This document shows positions 33,877 through 42,400 of a DNA stretch of 64,000 nucleotides, piece after piece. The notes beneath the pieces were generated by a model. That model did not search any database. It saw nothing but the letters and a program-made list of their open reading frames with translations, and had not been told where the DNA came from. Numbering within the stretch: position 1 is the stretch's first letter; the number at the start of each line of letters is the position of its first letter. A program made the translations under genes and the position numbers. Source of the DNA: Nocardioides sp. ChNu-153 (lineage in GTDB: Bacteria; Actinomycetota; Actinomycetes; Propionibacteriales; Nocardioidaceae); NCBI RefSeq assembly GCF_030466625.1, contig NZ_JADEVT010000003.1:1-64000 (forward strand), in the 5' to 3' direction.

Positions 33877-34736
33877 CCCTGGTGGGCGGCCAGGCGCGCG
33901 GCCATGAACTCGCGGGCGTGCACGGCGAGGTCCATGCCGTCGTCCCACAGGTTGCGCCACACGGCGAGGTCGTTCGACAGCGTCGGGGAGACGACGGCCG
34001 ACGAGAACGACTCGAACGTGATGGGGCCGGTGTAGCCGATCTCCGAAAGGGCGCCGAAGAACCCGTCGAAGTCGATGTGGCCCTGCCCGAGGTAGCCGCG
34101 GTGGTTCTCGCCGACGTGGACGTAGCCCAGGCGGTCCCCGACGAGACGGACCGGCTCGGAGAGCGAGTCCTCCTCGATGTTCATGTGGTACGTGTCGAGG
34201 TGGATCGTCACGTTGTCCGCGCCGATGTCGTCGGCCAGGCGCAGCGCGTCCGCGGCGGTGTTGATGACGTTGGTCTCGTAGCGGTTGCAGATCTCCAGGC
34301 CCAGCGTCATGCCGCGCCCGGCCGCCTCGGCAGCGAGGTCGGTCAGCACCCGCACGACGTTGGCGCGGCCCTGCGTGCTCAGGGGCGCGCCGTACTTGCC
34401 CAGGGCGGAGTAGAGCGCGCCGGTGAAGTGCGTCCCGCCGAGGTCGTGGGTGGTGACGAGGGAGTCCTGCAGCAGCTTCTCGCCGCGCTCCACGACGGCC
34501 CCGTCCGCGCTCGAGACGTCAGCGTCGAAGGCCAGCCCGCGGGAGCAGGCGACGGCGAGGCCGGCCTCGTCGATGGCCGCGCGGGCCGACGCGACGTCCA
34601 GGTTGACGGCGTCGTGCAGCGACAGCTCGAGGAGGTCGTAGCCGGCCTCCTTCGTCTTCGCGACGGCGGTCGCGACGTCGGCGGGCGTGGTGCCACCGAC
34701 CCAGACGAGGGCGTGGACGCCCAGCGGGTTCGTCAT
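33873..34736 (-). CDS. Ketose 3-epimerase (D-tagatose/D-psicose 3-epimerase family)
   Basis: 287 residues, TIM-barrel sugar epimerase. Counting residues gives the metal ligands E148, D181, H207 and E242 and the substrate Arg R213. Each is exactly four less than in Pseudomonas cichorii D-tagatose 3-epimerase (E152, D185, H211, E246, R217); surrounding motifs LEICNRYETN and LDTYHMNIEE also match. The reaction is C3 epimerisation of a free ketose such as D-psicose/D-fructose. ATG at 34736 follows GAAAGG. It lies between the ABC genes and the FrcK-like kinase, consistent with converting an imported rare ketose into a metabolisable one. Confidence 0.88.
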   Translation of the reverse strand: MTNPLGVHALVWVGGTTPADVATAVAKTKEAGYDLLELSLHDAVNLDVASARAAIDEAGLAVACSRGLAFDADVSSADGAVVERGEKLLQDSLVTTHDLGGTHFTGALYSALGKYGAPLSTQGRANVVRVLTDLAAEAAGRGMTLGLEICNRYETNVINTAADALRLADDIGADNVTIHLDTYHMNIEEDSLSEPVRLVGDRLGYVHVGENHRGYLGQGHIDFDGFFGALSEIGYTGPITFESFSSAVVSPTLSNDLAVWRNLWDDGMDLAVHAREFMAARLAAHQG

Positions 34737-34902
34737 CTCAGGGGTGCCTTTCGGGTGCAGGGAGGTACGGCGCCGGGTCGCGGCGGCCGGGGACGCGCCG
34801 GGGTGCGGCGGGTGTACGGCGTTGGGTGCGGCGGGTGGGGCCGGGGGTACGGCGTGGTGGCCGGCCGGGCGGCCGGCTCGCGGCCGACCACCCGACCGGG
34901 GC
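34737..34902 (-). terminator. Spacer with GC-rich hairpin inside the sugar operon
   Basis: A 166-bp gap between the ABC ATPase stop and the epimerase start. It contains GGTGGCCGGC and GCCGACCACC arms (about 34855-34892) just after the ATPase gene and several GTACGGCG/GGTGCGGCGGGT direct repeats. It may act as a partial terminator or RNA stabiliser that lowers expression of the epimerase and kinase relative to the transporter. Confidence 0.4.
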
Positions 34903-35661
34903 TCAGGCGGCGATGGCGCCGGTGATGAGGCCGACGATCTCCTGGCCGGTGGTCGCGTCGGTGCGGCGGCCCGCGACGCAGCGGCCGGCGCGCATGACCC
35001 AGACCTGCTGGCTCAGGCGCACGACCTGGTCGAAGTTGTGGCTGATGAGGAGCACGGCGTGGCCCTCGTCGCGCAGGCGCAGGATGAGCTCCTCCACCCG
35101 GGCGGTCTCCTGCACGCCGAGCGCGGCGGTCGGCTCGTCCATGATCACGAGGCGCGAGGAGAACCCGGCCGCGCGGCAGATGGAGACGGCCTGGCGCTGG
35201 CCGCCGGAGAGCCGGCGTACCCGCGAGGTCACCTCGGGCACGTTGACCGCGAGCTCGGAGACCATCTTCTGGGCCTCGGCCTTCATCCGACGGCGGTCGA
35301 GCATGCCGAAGCGGGTGAGCTCGCGGTTGAGGAAGAGGTTCTGCCAGACCGTGAGGTCCTCGACGAGCGCGAGGTTCTGGTGGACCGTCTCGATGCCCGC
35401 GGAGCGCGCGGCCTCGGGCGAGGAGAACGCGACGGGGCGGCCGTCGAGGAGCACCTCGCCGGACTGCGGGCGGTGCACGCCCGAGAAGCAGCGCACGAGG
35501 GTGGACTTGCCGGCGCCGTTGTCGCCGACGAGCGCGGTGATCTCGCCCGGCGCCACGGTGACGCTGACGTCCTGCAACGCCTTGACGCTGCCGAAGGACA
35601 GCGAGACGTTGCGCGCCTCGACGATCGGGCCGGCGGCGGTCTTCTTCTCGAGCGCGTTCAC
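34903..35661 (-). CDS. Sugar ABC importer, single-domain ATPase (FrcA-like)
   Basis: 252 residues. Walker A GDNGAGKSTLVRCFSG, Q-loop TVHQNLALV, signature LSGGQRQAVSICRA, Walker B LVIMDEPTAAL, H-loop LISHNFDQV. It has only one ATPase domain, unlike RbsA/XylG-type proteins, matching FrcA of the rhizobial fructose system. It energises the permease whose gene overlaps its start by 4 bases (ATGA at 35658-35661). Confidence 0.92.
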   Translation of the reverse strand: MNALEKKTAAGPIVEARNVSLSFGSVKALQDVSVTVAPGEITALVGDNGAGKSTLVRCFSGVHRPQSGEVLLDGRPVAFSSPEAARSAGIETVHQNLALVEDLTVWQNLFLNRELTRFGMLDRRRMKAEAQKMVSELAVNVPEVTSRVRRLSGGQRQAVSICRAAGFSSRLVIMDEPTAALGVQETARVEELILRLRDEGHAVLLISHNFDQVVRLSQQVWVMRAGRCVAGRRTDATTGQEIVGLITGAIAA

Positions 35662-36683
35662 TTCTGGAACCTCATCAGGAAGGCCGCCGCGACGACGACG
35701 ACACCGACGGACAGGGGCTGGTAGTACTGCGAGACGCCGAGCGTCGTCAGGCCGTTGAGCAGCACGGTCAGCAGCAGCGCACCGAAGACGGGGCCGAGGA
35801 TGCTGGCCTTGCCGCCGAAGAGGCTGACGCCGCCGAGCACGACCGCGGCGACCGAGTTGAGCAGGTACGCCGTGTTCGCCGCGGGCGGCGTGGACCCGAG
35901 GCGGGCCACGATGATGATCGCGGCGATGCCGGCGAGCAGGCCCGCCACCGCGTAGACGGCGACCTTGACGCGGGCGGTCGAGATGCCGGTGGCCGTCGCC
36001 GCCTCGGGCGAGCCACCGGTGGCGAGCACGTGCGTGCCGAACCGGGTGTGGAAGAGCACGACGTGGGCGACGACCGCGATGACGGCGGCGATGACGACGA
36101 TCCAGGTCACCATCTCGACCGGGCCGTCGAGGGAGATGTCGAAGAAGAAGGACTCCGTGACGGTGACGGGCTGGCCGTCGGAGAGCACCAGCGCCAGGCC
36201 GGAGGCGGCCGACAGCATGCCCAGGGTGACGACGAAGTCGGTGATGCCCGCCTTCGCGACGAGGAACCCGTTGAGGAGCCCGGCGAGCAGCCCCGCGAGG
36301 ACGGCGCCGGCGAACGCCACCCCGAGGGACTGCCCGCCGGCGTACAGCTGGCCGAGGACCACGATGCCGAGCGTCGTCACCGACGCGATCGACAGGTCGA
36401 TGCCGGCCGTGGCGACGACGAAGGTCTGCGCGACGGCCAGGATCACCAGCGCCGCGGAGGCCGACAGCATGCCGGTGACGTTGCCCGAGCTGAGGAACGA
36501 CGGCTCGAGCGCCGTGAAGACGGCGACGAGCACGATCAGCCCGACGAGGGCGGCCCAGTCGGCCCAGAAGCCGACGTCGCGCAGGCGGCTGGCGACCGCG
36601 TGGCCGGCGCCTCCCCGGTTCGCGGGGGGCGTCGCCTTCGACGCGGTGGGACCGGCCGGCGTACCGGTGGCGGCGGTGGACAT
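35658..36683 (-). CDS. Sugar ABC importer permease (FrcC/RbsC-like)
   Basis: 341 residues, BPD_transp_2 family with about 8-10 helices. Visible motifs: GIDLSIASVTTLGIVVLGQL after helix 2-3 and the cytoplasmic coupling block GGSPEAATATGISTARVK, plus NSVAAVVLGGVSLFGGKAS. Disordered N terminus of about 35 residues. It lies between the ATPase and binding-protein genes. Specificity cannot be read from the permease alone. Confidence 0.92.
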   Translation of the reverse strand: MSTAATGTPAGPTASKATPPANRGGAGHAVASRLRDVGFWADWAALVGLIVLVAVFTALEPSFLSSGNVTGMLSASAALVILAVAQTFVVATAGIDLSIASVTTLGIVVLGQLYAGGQSLGVAFAGAVLAGLLAGLLNGFLVAKAGITDFVVTLGMLSAASGLALVLSDGQPVTVTESFFFDISLDGPVEMVTWIVVIAAVIAVVAHVVLFHTRFGTHVLATGGSPEAATATGISTARVKVAVYAVAGLLAGIAAIIIVARLGSTPPAANTAYLLNSVAAVVLGGVSLFGGKASILGPVFGALLLTVLLNGLTTLGVSQYYQPLSVGVVVVAAAFLMRFQK

Positions 36684-36730
36684 CGTGGCTCCTCGGTTGC
36701 TGTGCGGGGGTGCGGTGCGGTGCTCGTGCG

Positions 36731-37759
36731 TCAGTCGACGAGCGCGGCGAACGGGTCGTCGTACTCCTCGAACGGCGCCGGGGCGGCGTCGAGGGCGTCC
36801 TGCACGTTGTCGGCGGTCACCAGCGCGATGGGCGCGGTGACCTCCTCGGGAAGGTCCTCGCCCGCGATCGCGGCGCGGCAGGCGTTCACGCCCATCTCGC
36901 CGATGGCGTAGGGGTACTGCGCGACGACCGCGGAGATGCCGCCCTCGGCGACGCCGTTGAGACCGTCCTCGACCCCGTCGACGCTGATGATCTCGACCTC
37001 GCCGGTGCGCCCGACGTCGGAGACCGCGCGGGCCACGCCGAGCGCCATGTCGTCGTTCGCGACGAAGAAGCCGGCCAGCTCGGGGTTGGCGCGCAGCAGG
37101 GTGGTGGCCTGGGTCAGCGCCTCGTCGCGCGACCAGTTCGCCGACACGGTCTGGACGATCGAGACGCCGTCGCCGGCCGCCTCGGTGAAGCCGTCGAGGC
37201 GGGCGTTGCTGGTCACGTCGCCGGCGATGCCGCCGATGAGCGCCACGTCGCCGCCCTCGGGCAGGAGGGTCAGCATGTGCTCGCCCGCCATGCGGCCGGC
37301 CTCGGTGTTGTCCGTCCCGATGTACGTCGCGGGGGTGGCGTCGGCCTGGCTCGCGGCGTCGGCGTCGACGGGGCTGTCGATGTTGACGATCGGCACGTCC
37401 TTCGCCGCGAGGGCGGCGAGGCCCTGCACGAGGTTGGTGCCGTCGATCGGGTTGACGATGACGCAGCCCGGGTCCTGGCCCGCGACGACGTTGAGCTTGT
37501 CGAGCTGGCCCGTGGTGTCGGTGATGTCGGCCGCGGCCTGCACGTCGACCTCGAGGTCGCCGTCCTGCGCACCGGCGTCGATGCCCGCCTCCATCTGCTG
37601 GAAGAACGGGTTGTCGAGGCCCTTGATCACGGCGGCGACGGAACCGTCACCACCGCCCGAGCCGGAGGACGAGTCGCTCCCGCAGGCAGAGGCGACGAGG
37701 CAGAGGCTGGCCGCGACGGCGAGGGGGGCCAGGCGGCGGAGGTGGGGCGCACGACTCAT
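36731..37759 (-). CDS. Sugar-binding lipoprotein of the ABC importer (FrcB-like)
   Basis: 342 residues. Lipoprotein signal peptide with lipobox LVASAC (Cys 26), Ser/Gly linker, then a periplasmic-binding-protein type I fold (IKGLDNPFFQQMEAGI; CVIVNPIDGTNLVQGLAAL; FFVANDDMALGVARAV; DGVEDGLNGV). This pattern is that of ribose/fructose-binding proteins. First gene of the operon, 47 bp before the permease. Its promoter has a perfect TTGACA -35 placed inside a palindrome that faces the divergent ROK gene. Confidence 0.92.
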   Translation of the reverse strand: MSRAPHLRRLAPLAVAASLCLVASACGSDSSSGSGGGDGSVAAVIKGLDNPFFQQMEAGIDAGAQDGDLEVDVQAAADITDTTGQLDKLNVVAGQDPGCVIVNPIDGTNLVQGLAALAAKDVPIVNIDSPVDADAASQADATPATYIGTDNTEAGRMAGEHMLTLLPEGGDVALIGGIAGDVTSNARLDGFTEAAGDGVSIVQTVSANWSRDEALTQATTLLRANPELAGFFVANDDMALGVARAVSDVGRTGEVEIISVDGVEDGLNGVAEGGISAVVAQYPYAIGEMGVNACRAAIAGEDLPEEVTAPIALVTADNVQDALDAAPAPFEEYDDPFAALVD

Positions 37760-37835
37760 CGGGGGGTCCTTCGGATCGGTGCCACGACGACGTCGTCGCG
37801 GCGGGTGCTGTGACCCGGGTCATGGGGTCCGGAGC

Positions 37836-37864
37836 ATCACACCCTGATTAATGACTTCTGTCAA
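37836..37864 (-). promoter_or_regulatory. Promoter of the sugar ABC operon
   Basis: On the minus strand -35 TTGACA (37864-37859), 17-bp spacer, -10 TGTGAT (37841-37836). The -35 hexamer lies in the loop between the palindrome arms, so repressor binding would block polymerase. Confidence 0.65.
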
Positions 37865-37873
37865 TCATTAATC
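37846..37873. promoter_or_regulatory. Probable ROK-repressor operator
   Basis: Perfect inverted repeat GATTAATGA-N10-TCATTAATC, strikingly AT-rich for this genome, in the divergent region between the ABC operon and the ROK gene. It embraces the -35 element of the ABC promoter. A TTAATA at 37899 near the ROK start is probably that gene's own -10. Confidence 0.75.
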
Positions 37874-37914
37874 ACCCTCTTTTCGTCGTGGCCGTTCCTT
37901 AATAGGGTGCAGCC

Positions 37915-39168
37915 ATGACGACCACGCCCGCCGGGCCGATCGGGACGCCGCCCCTCGGCGTACCCGTCCCCCCGGCCGGCATCGTCGGCCCCGGCGAGCT
38001 GCTGGCCCTCTTCCGCGCCCGCTCCCCGCTGACCCGCACCGACGTCATGACGCTGACCGGGCTGTCGCGCTCCACGGTCAACCAGCGCATCGACCTGCTC
38101 ACCGAGGCGGGGCTCCTGGTCGAGCGCGGGCCCGACGTCGTGCCGGGCCGCGGCCGCGGTCGCCCCGCCGGCAGCTTCGCCTTCAACGTCGAGCGCGGCG
38201 TGCTCCTCGTCTGCGACATCGGGGCGACCGCCCTGCGGGCCGCGATCTGCGACCTGAGCGGGCGCGTGCTCGAGGACCGGCCCCTCGTCAGCGACGTCAC
38301 CGAGGGCCCCAAGGCCGTGCTGGCCCGCGTCGACCCCCTCTTCGCCGAGCTGCTCACCGCCTGCGGGCGGACGGCGGCCGACGTGCGGGGCGTCGCCCTG
38401 TCGGTGCCCGGCCCGGTCGACCGCGAGCAGGCCACCGTCGTCAGCCCGCCGATCATGACGGGCTGGGACCGCTTCGACATCCGCGGCTGGTTCGCGCGCA
38501 CCTACGACTGCCCGCTGCTGCTGGAGAAGGACGCCACGGCGATGGCGTGGGGCGAGTACCGCACGCACTACGGCACGGCCGACACCTTCCTCATGCTCAA
38601 GCTCGGCACGGGCGTGGGCGCCGGCATCATCGCCGGCGGTCGCATCCACCGCGGGGCCGACGGCGCCGCGGGCGACATCGGGCACACCCAGGCCACGGGC
38701 GAGGACGGCGACGTCGGCCCGCTGTGCCGCTGCGGCAACAGCGGGTGCGTCGAGGCCCGCGCCGGCGGGTGGGCGATGATCCGCGACCTGGCCGCCGCCG
38801 GGCGGGACGTGTCGACCGTCGACGAGGTCGTGGAGCGCATCCGTACGGCGGACCCCGTCGCCGTGGGCCTCGCGCGCGCCGCCGGCCGGGTGCTGGGCGT
38901 GGCCCTGGCCGAGACGGTCAACATCCTCAACCCGCGCGTCGTCGTCGTGGGCGGGCAGCTGGCGGAGGCCGAGGAGCAGATCTTCGCGGGGCTGCGCGAG
39001 ATGGTCTACTCCCGCTCGCTGCCGCTCGCCACGCGCCGCCTCGAGCTGCGCCGCAGCCGCCTCGACGAGCGGGCGGGGTCCGTGGGCCTCGCGCTCCTGC
39101 TCGCCGACCACGTCTTCGCGCCGGCCACCGTGGACGCCGCGCTGGCCGACCCCGCCGCCTCGGCCTGA
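37915..39168 (+). CDS. ROK-family transcriptional regulator of the sugar operon
   Basis: 417 residues. N-terminal winged helix (PLTRTDVMTLTGLSRSTVNQRIDLL), then a ROK sugar-kinase-like domain: DIGATALRAAICDL (phosphate loop), LSVPGPVD, KLGTGVGAGIIAGG, and the zinc site GHTQATGED to CRCGNSGCVEA. It is divergent from the ABC operon, and the AT-rich palindrome lies in the 155-bp spacer. NagC/XylR-type ROK repressors release DNA when the sugar binds, so this is probably the sensor of the transported ketose. The TTAATA about 15 bp before ATG 37915 implies an almost leaderless mRNA. Confidence 0.9.
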   Translation: MTTTPAGPIGTPPLGVPVPPAGIVGPGELLALFRARSPLTRTDVMTLTGLSRSTVNQRIDLLTEAGLLVERGPDVVPGRGRGRPAGSFAFNVERGVLLVCDIGATALRAAICDLSGRVLEDRPLVSDVTEGPKAVLARVDPLFAELLTACGRTAADVRGVALSVPGPVDREQATVVSPPIMTGWDRFDIRGWFARTYDCPLLLEKDATAMAWGEYRTHYGTADTFLMLKLGTGVGAGIIAGGRIHRGADGAAGDIGHTQATGEDGDVGPLCRCGNSGCVEARAGGWAMIRDLAAAGRDVSTVDEVVERIRTADPVAVGLARAAGRVLGVALAETVNILNPRVVVVGGQLAEAEEQIFAGLREMVYSRSLPLATRRLELRRSRLDERAGSVGLALLLADHVFAPATVDAALADPAASA

Positions 39169-39299
39169 GCCTCGGCCCGACTCCCGGCCCGCTCCCGGCC
39201 TGCTCCTGCGCGGCTGCCGGCCCGCTCCCGGCTGGTCTCCGGCCCCCTCGCCACCCGCCCCGCGGACCGGGGCGGGCAGGGCGCGCCGTACCCTCGAAG

Positions 39300-39313
39300 T
39301 TACCGCCTAGTAG
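39300..39313. promoter_or_regulatory. TTAC-N6-GTAG operator in the etfD-like promoter
   Basis: GAAGTTACCGCCTAGTAG: imperfect inverted repeat TTAC-CGCCTA-GTAG overlapping a -10-like TAGGAT (39311-39316). The same arrangement (GAAGTTAC then GGTAG with a 6-bp gap) precedes the acyl-CoA dehydrogenase gene at 59864-59877. The rest of the 261-bp gap holds only C-rich direct repeats (CTCCCGGCC units, about 39179-39235). Confidence 0.6.
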
Positions 39314-39429
39314 GATCCGTGTCACAGAAGTTGGTGTGACGCAGCGAACGCCTGAACACTAAGGTCGGACGACGCGCGCGTGCCGATGTGGCCGGCACGA
39401 GCGCCTGTGATCAGAGGAGCCCCGCACAC

Positions 39430-42400
39430 ATGAGTGCTATCCAGATCGTCGCCATCGTGGTCTCCCTGGCGTTCACCGCCGTGGCGGTCGCGATGACCAC
39501 GAAGGCAGTCCGGTCGATCGTGTCGACCGTCCGCGTCGGGCAGCCGGTCACCGGCCGCACCGACCTCCCCGTCAAGCGCACGCTGACCATGGTGAAGGAG
39601 ACCTTCCTCCACACGCGGATGCTCCAGTGGCACTGGGTCGGCATCATGCACTGGTTCGTGTACGCCGGGTTCCTGCTGCTCTCCACCGCGGTGGCGACCG
39701 GCTACGTCCAGCTGTTCGCGCCGGACTTCGCCCTGCCGATCATCGGGCACTTCTTCCTCTTCGAGTGGGCGAGCGAGGGCCTCGGCCTGCTCAGCACCGT
39801 CGGCATCATCTTCCTCATCGTCTACCGCCAGCTGCACCACCCGCGGCGCGAGGGGCGCAGCAGCCGGTTCTACGGCTCGAACCAGTGGATGGGCTACTTC
39901 GTCGAGGTCATGGCCCTGCTCGAGGGCTCCGCGATCCTGTTCATCCGCGGCGCTGAGTACAACCTCGGCCAGATCGACAGCGACCACCCCGAGGACTTCT
40001 CGACCTTCCACTTCCCGCTGAGCTCCCACGTCGGCAACGCGCTCTTCCCGAGCGGCGCCGGCTCGGAGGCCACCCTCGAGAACATCATCGTCGTCATCGC
40101 GATGATCAAGATCCTGCTCGCGATGGTCTGGCTCATCGTCATCTCGGCGAACCTCAACATGGGCGTCGCGTGGCACCGCTTCACCGCGTGGCCGAACATC
40201 TGGTTCAAGCGCGAGAGCAGCGGCCGCGTCGCGCTCGGCGCCATGAAGCCGCTGACCTCGGGCGGCAAGCCGGTCACGCTCGACGACATCGACGACCTCG
40301 ACGAGGAGTCGACGCTCGGCGTCGGCAAGATCGAGGACTTCTCGTGGAAGGGCATCCTCGACTTCACGACCTGCACCGAGTGCGGTCGTTGCCAGAGCCA
40401 GTGCCCGGCCTGGAACACCGAGAAGCCGCTCTCCCCGAAGCTGCTCGTCATGGGCCTGCGCGACCACGCCTACGCCAAGGCGCCGTACAGCAAGGCGGGC
40501 GGCGAGGAGAACGAGGCCGCGGTCGCCCTGCTCGAGAAGGACGAGGTGCTCGCCCGCGAGGCCGAGCGCCCGCTGGTCGGCGACACCGGCGACGACTGGT
40601 TCTACATGCCGGAGAACGGCGCGGCCGTGATCGACCCCGACGTGCTGTGGTCCTGCACCTCGTGCGGCGCCTGCGTCCAGCAGTGCCCGGTCGACATCGA
40701 GCACGTCGACCACATCATGGACATGCGCCGCTACCAGGTGCTCGTCGAGTCGAACTTCCCCGCGGAGCTCAACGGCCTGTTCAAGGGCCTGGAGAACAAG
40801 GGCAACCCGTGGAACATGTCGCCCAACGCGCGCATGGACTGGGCGAAGGGCCTCGACTTCGAGGTGCCCGTGGTCGGCGAGACGATCGAGTCCCTCGACG
40901 AGGTCGACTGGCTGTTCTGGGTCGGCTGTGCCGGCGCCTACGAGGACCGCGCGAAGAAGACCACCCGCGCCACGGCCGAGCTGCTCAACATCGCCGGCAT
41001 CAGCTTCGGCGTGCTCGGCAACGGCGAGACCTGCACCGGTGACTCCGCGCGCCGCGCGGGCAACGAGTTCGTCTTCCAGGGCCTGGCCCAGCAGAACGTG
41101 GAGACGCTCAAGGAGTTCAAGGCCAAGAAGGTCGTCTCCACCTGCCCGCACTGCATGAACACGCTGAAGAACGAGTACAAGGACTTCGGCATCGAGCTCG
41201 AGGTCATCCACCACACCCAGCTGCTCAACCGCCTCGTGCGCGACGGCAAGCTGACCCCGGTGGCGGACGGCGCGGGCGCCCACCAGCGCAAGATCACCTA
41301 CCACGACCCCTGCTACCTGGGGCGTCACAACCAGGTCTACTCCCCGCCCCGCGAGCTCCTGCAGATCATGCCGGGCGCGGAGCTGAAGGAGATGGAGCGC
41401 AACTCCGAGCGGTCCTTCTGCTGCGGCGCCGGCGGCGCGCGCATGTGGATGGAGGAGAACATCGGTGAGCGCATCAACGTCAACCGCACCAAGGAGGCGG
41501 TCGGCACCGGTGCCGACCAGATCGCGGTCGGCTGCCCCTTCTGCCGCGTGATGATCTCCGACGGCCTGACCTCCCAGCAGTCGAAGGGCGAGGCCCGCGA
41601 GGAGGTCGAGGTCCTCGACGTCGCGCAGATGCTGCTCGCGTCCGTGAAGGGCGAGCAGGCCACCAAGCTGGCCCCGGGCCAGGGTGCCGCTGCCGCGAAC
41701 GGTACGGCGGGGGCCGGCGCCAAGAACGGCACCGCCAAGGCAGCGCCGACCGGCGGGGACGACGTGTCCACCAAGGCGGAGCCCGAGGCCGGCGACGAGA
41801 CGATCACCGAGGACACCGTCACCGAGACGGCCAACGCGGGTCCGCTCGCGAAGGCGTCCGGCGGTGACTCCCTCTTCGACTCCCCGGAGGCGAAGAAGGA
41901 GGAGCCGAAGAAGGAGGGCACGGGCGGCTCGCTGTTCGACGCCGGGTCCGCCTCGTCGCTCTTCGACGACGACGCCCCGTCGCAGCAGCGCACGCCGGCG
42001 AACGCCGGGACGGGCGAGGCCGAGACGAAGGCGGAGCCCGCCGCGAAGCCCGCCTCCGGTGGTTCGCTGTTCGACCTCGGGGGCGACGAGCCCGCGACGC
42101 CGGCGGCGAAGGCCGAGCCCGCGACGAAGGCCGAGCCGGCGGAGCCCGCGGAGCCCGCCGCGAAGCCTGCGGCCGACCTCGGCTCGGGTGGGTCGCTCTT
42201 CGACGTGGCGGGCGACCAGCCCGCCGCCAAGGCGCAGCCCGCTGCCCCGGCCGAGCCCGAGGCGAAGGCGGAGCCGGCTGGGGAGCCGGCGGCGAAGCCC
42301 GCGGCCGACCTCGGCTCGGGCGGCTCGCTCTTCGACATCGCCGCGTCCGCTCCGGCCGCCCCCGCGAAGGCGGAGCCGGCTGCCGAGCCCGCCGCCGAGC

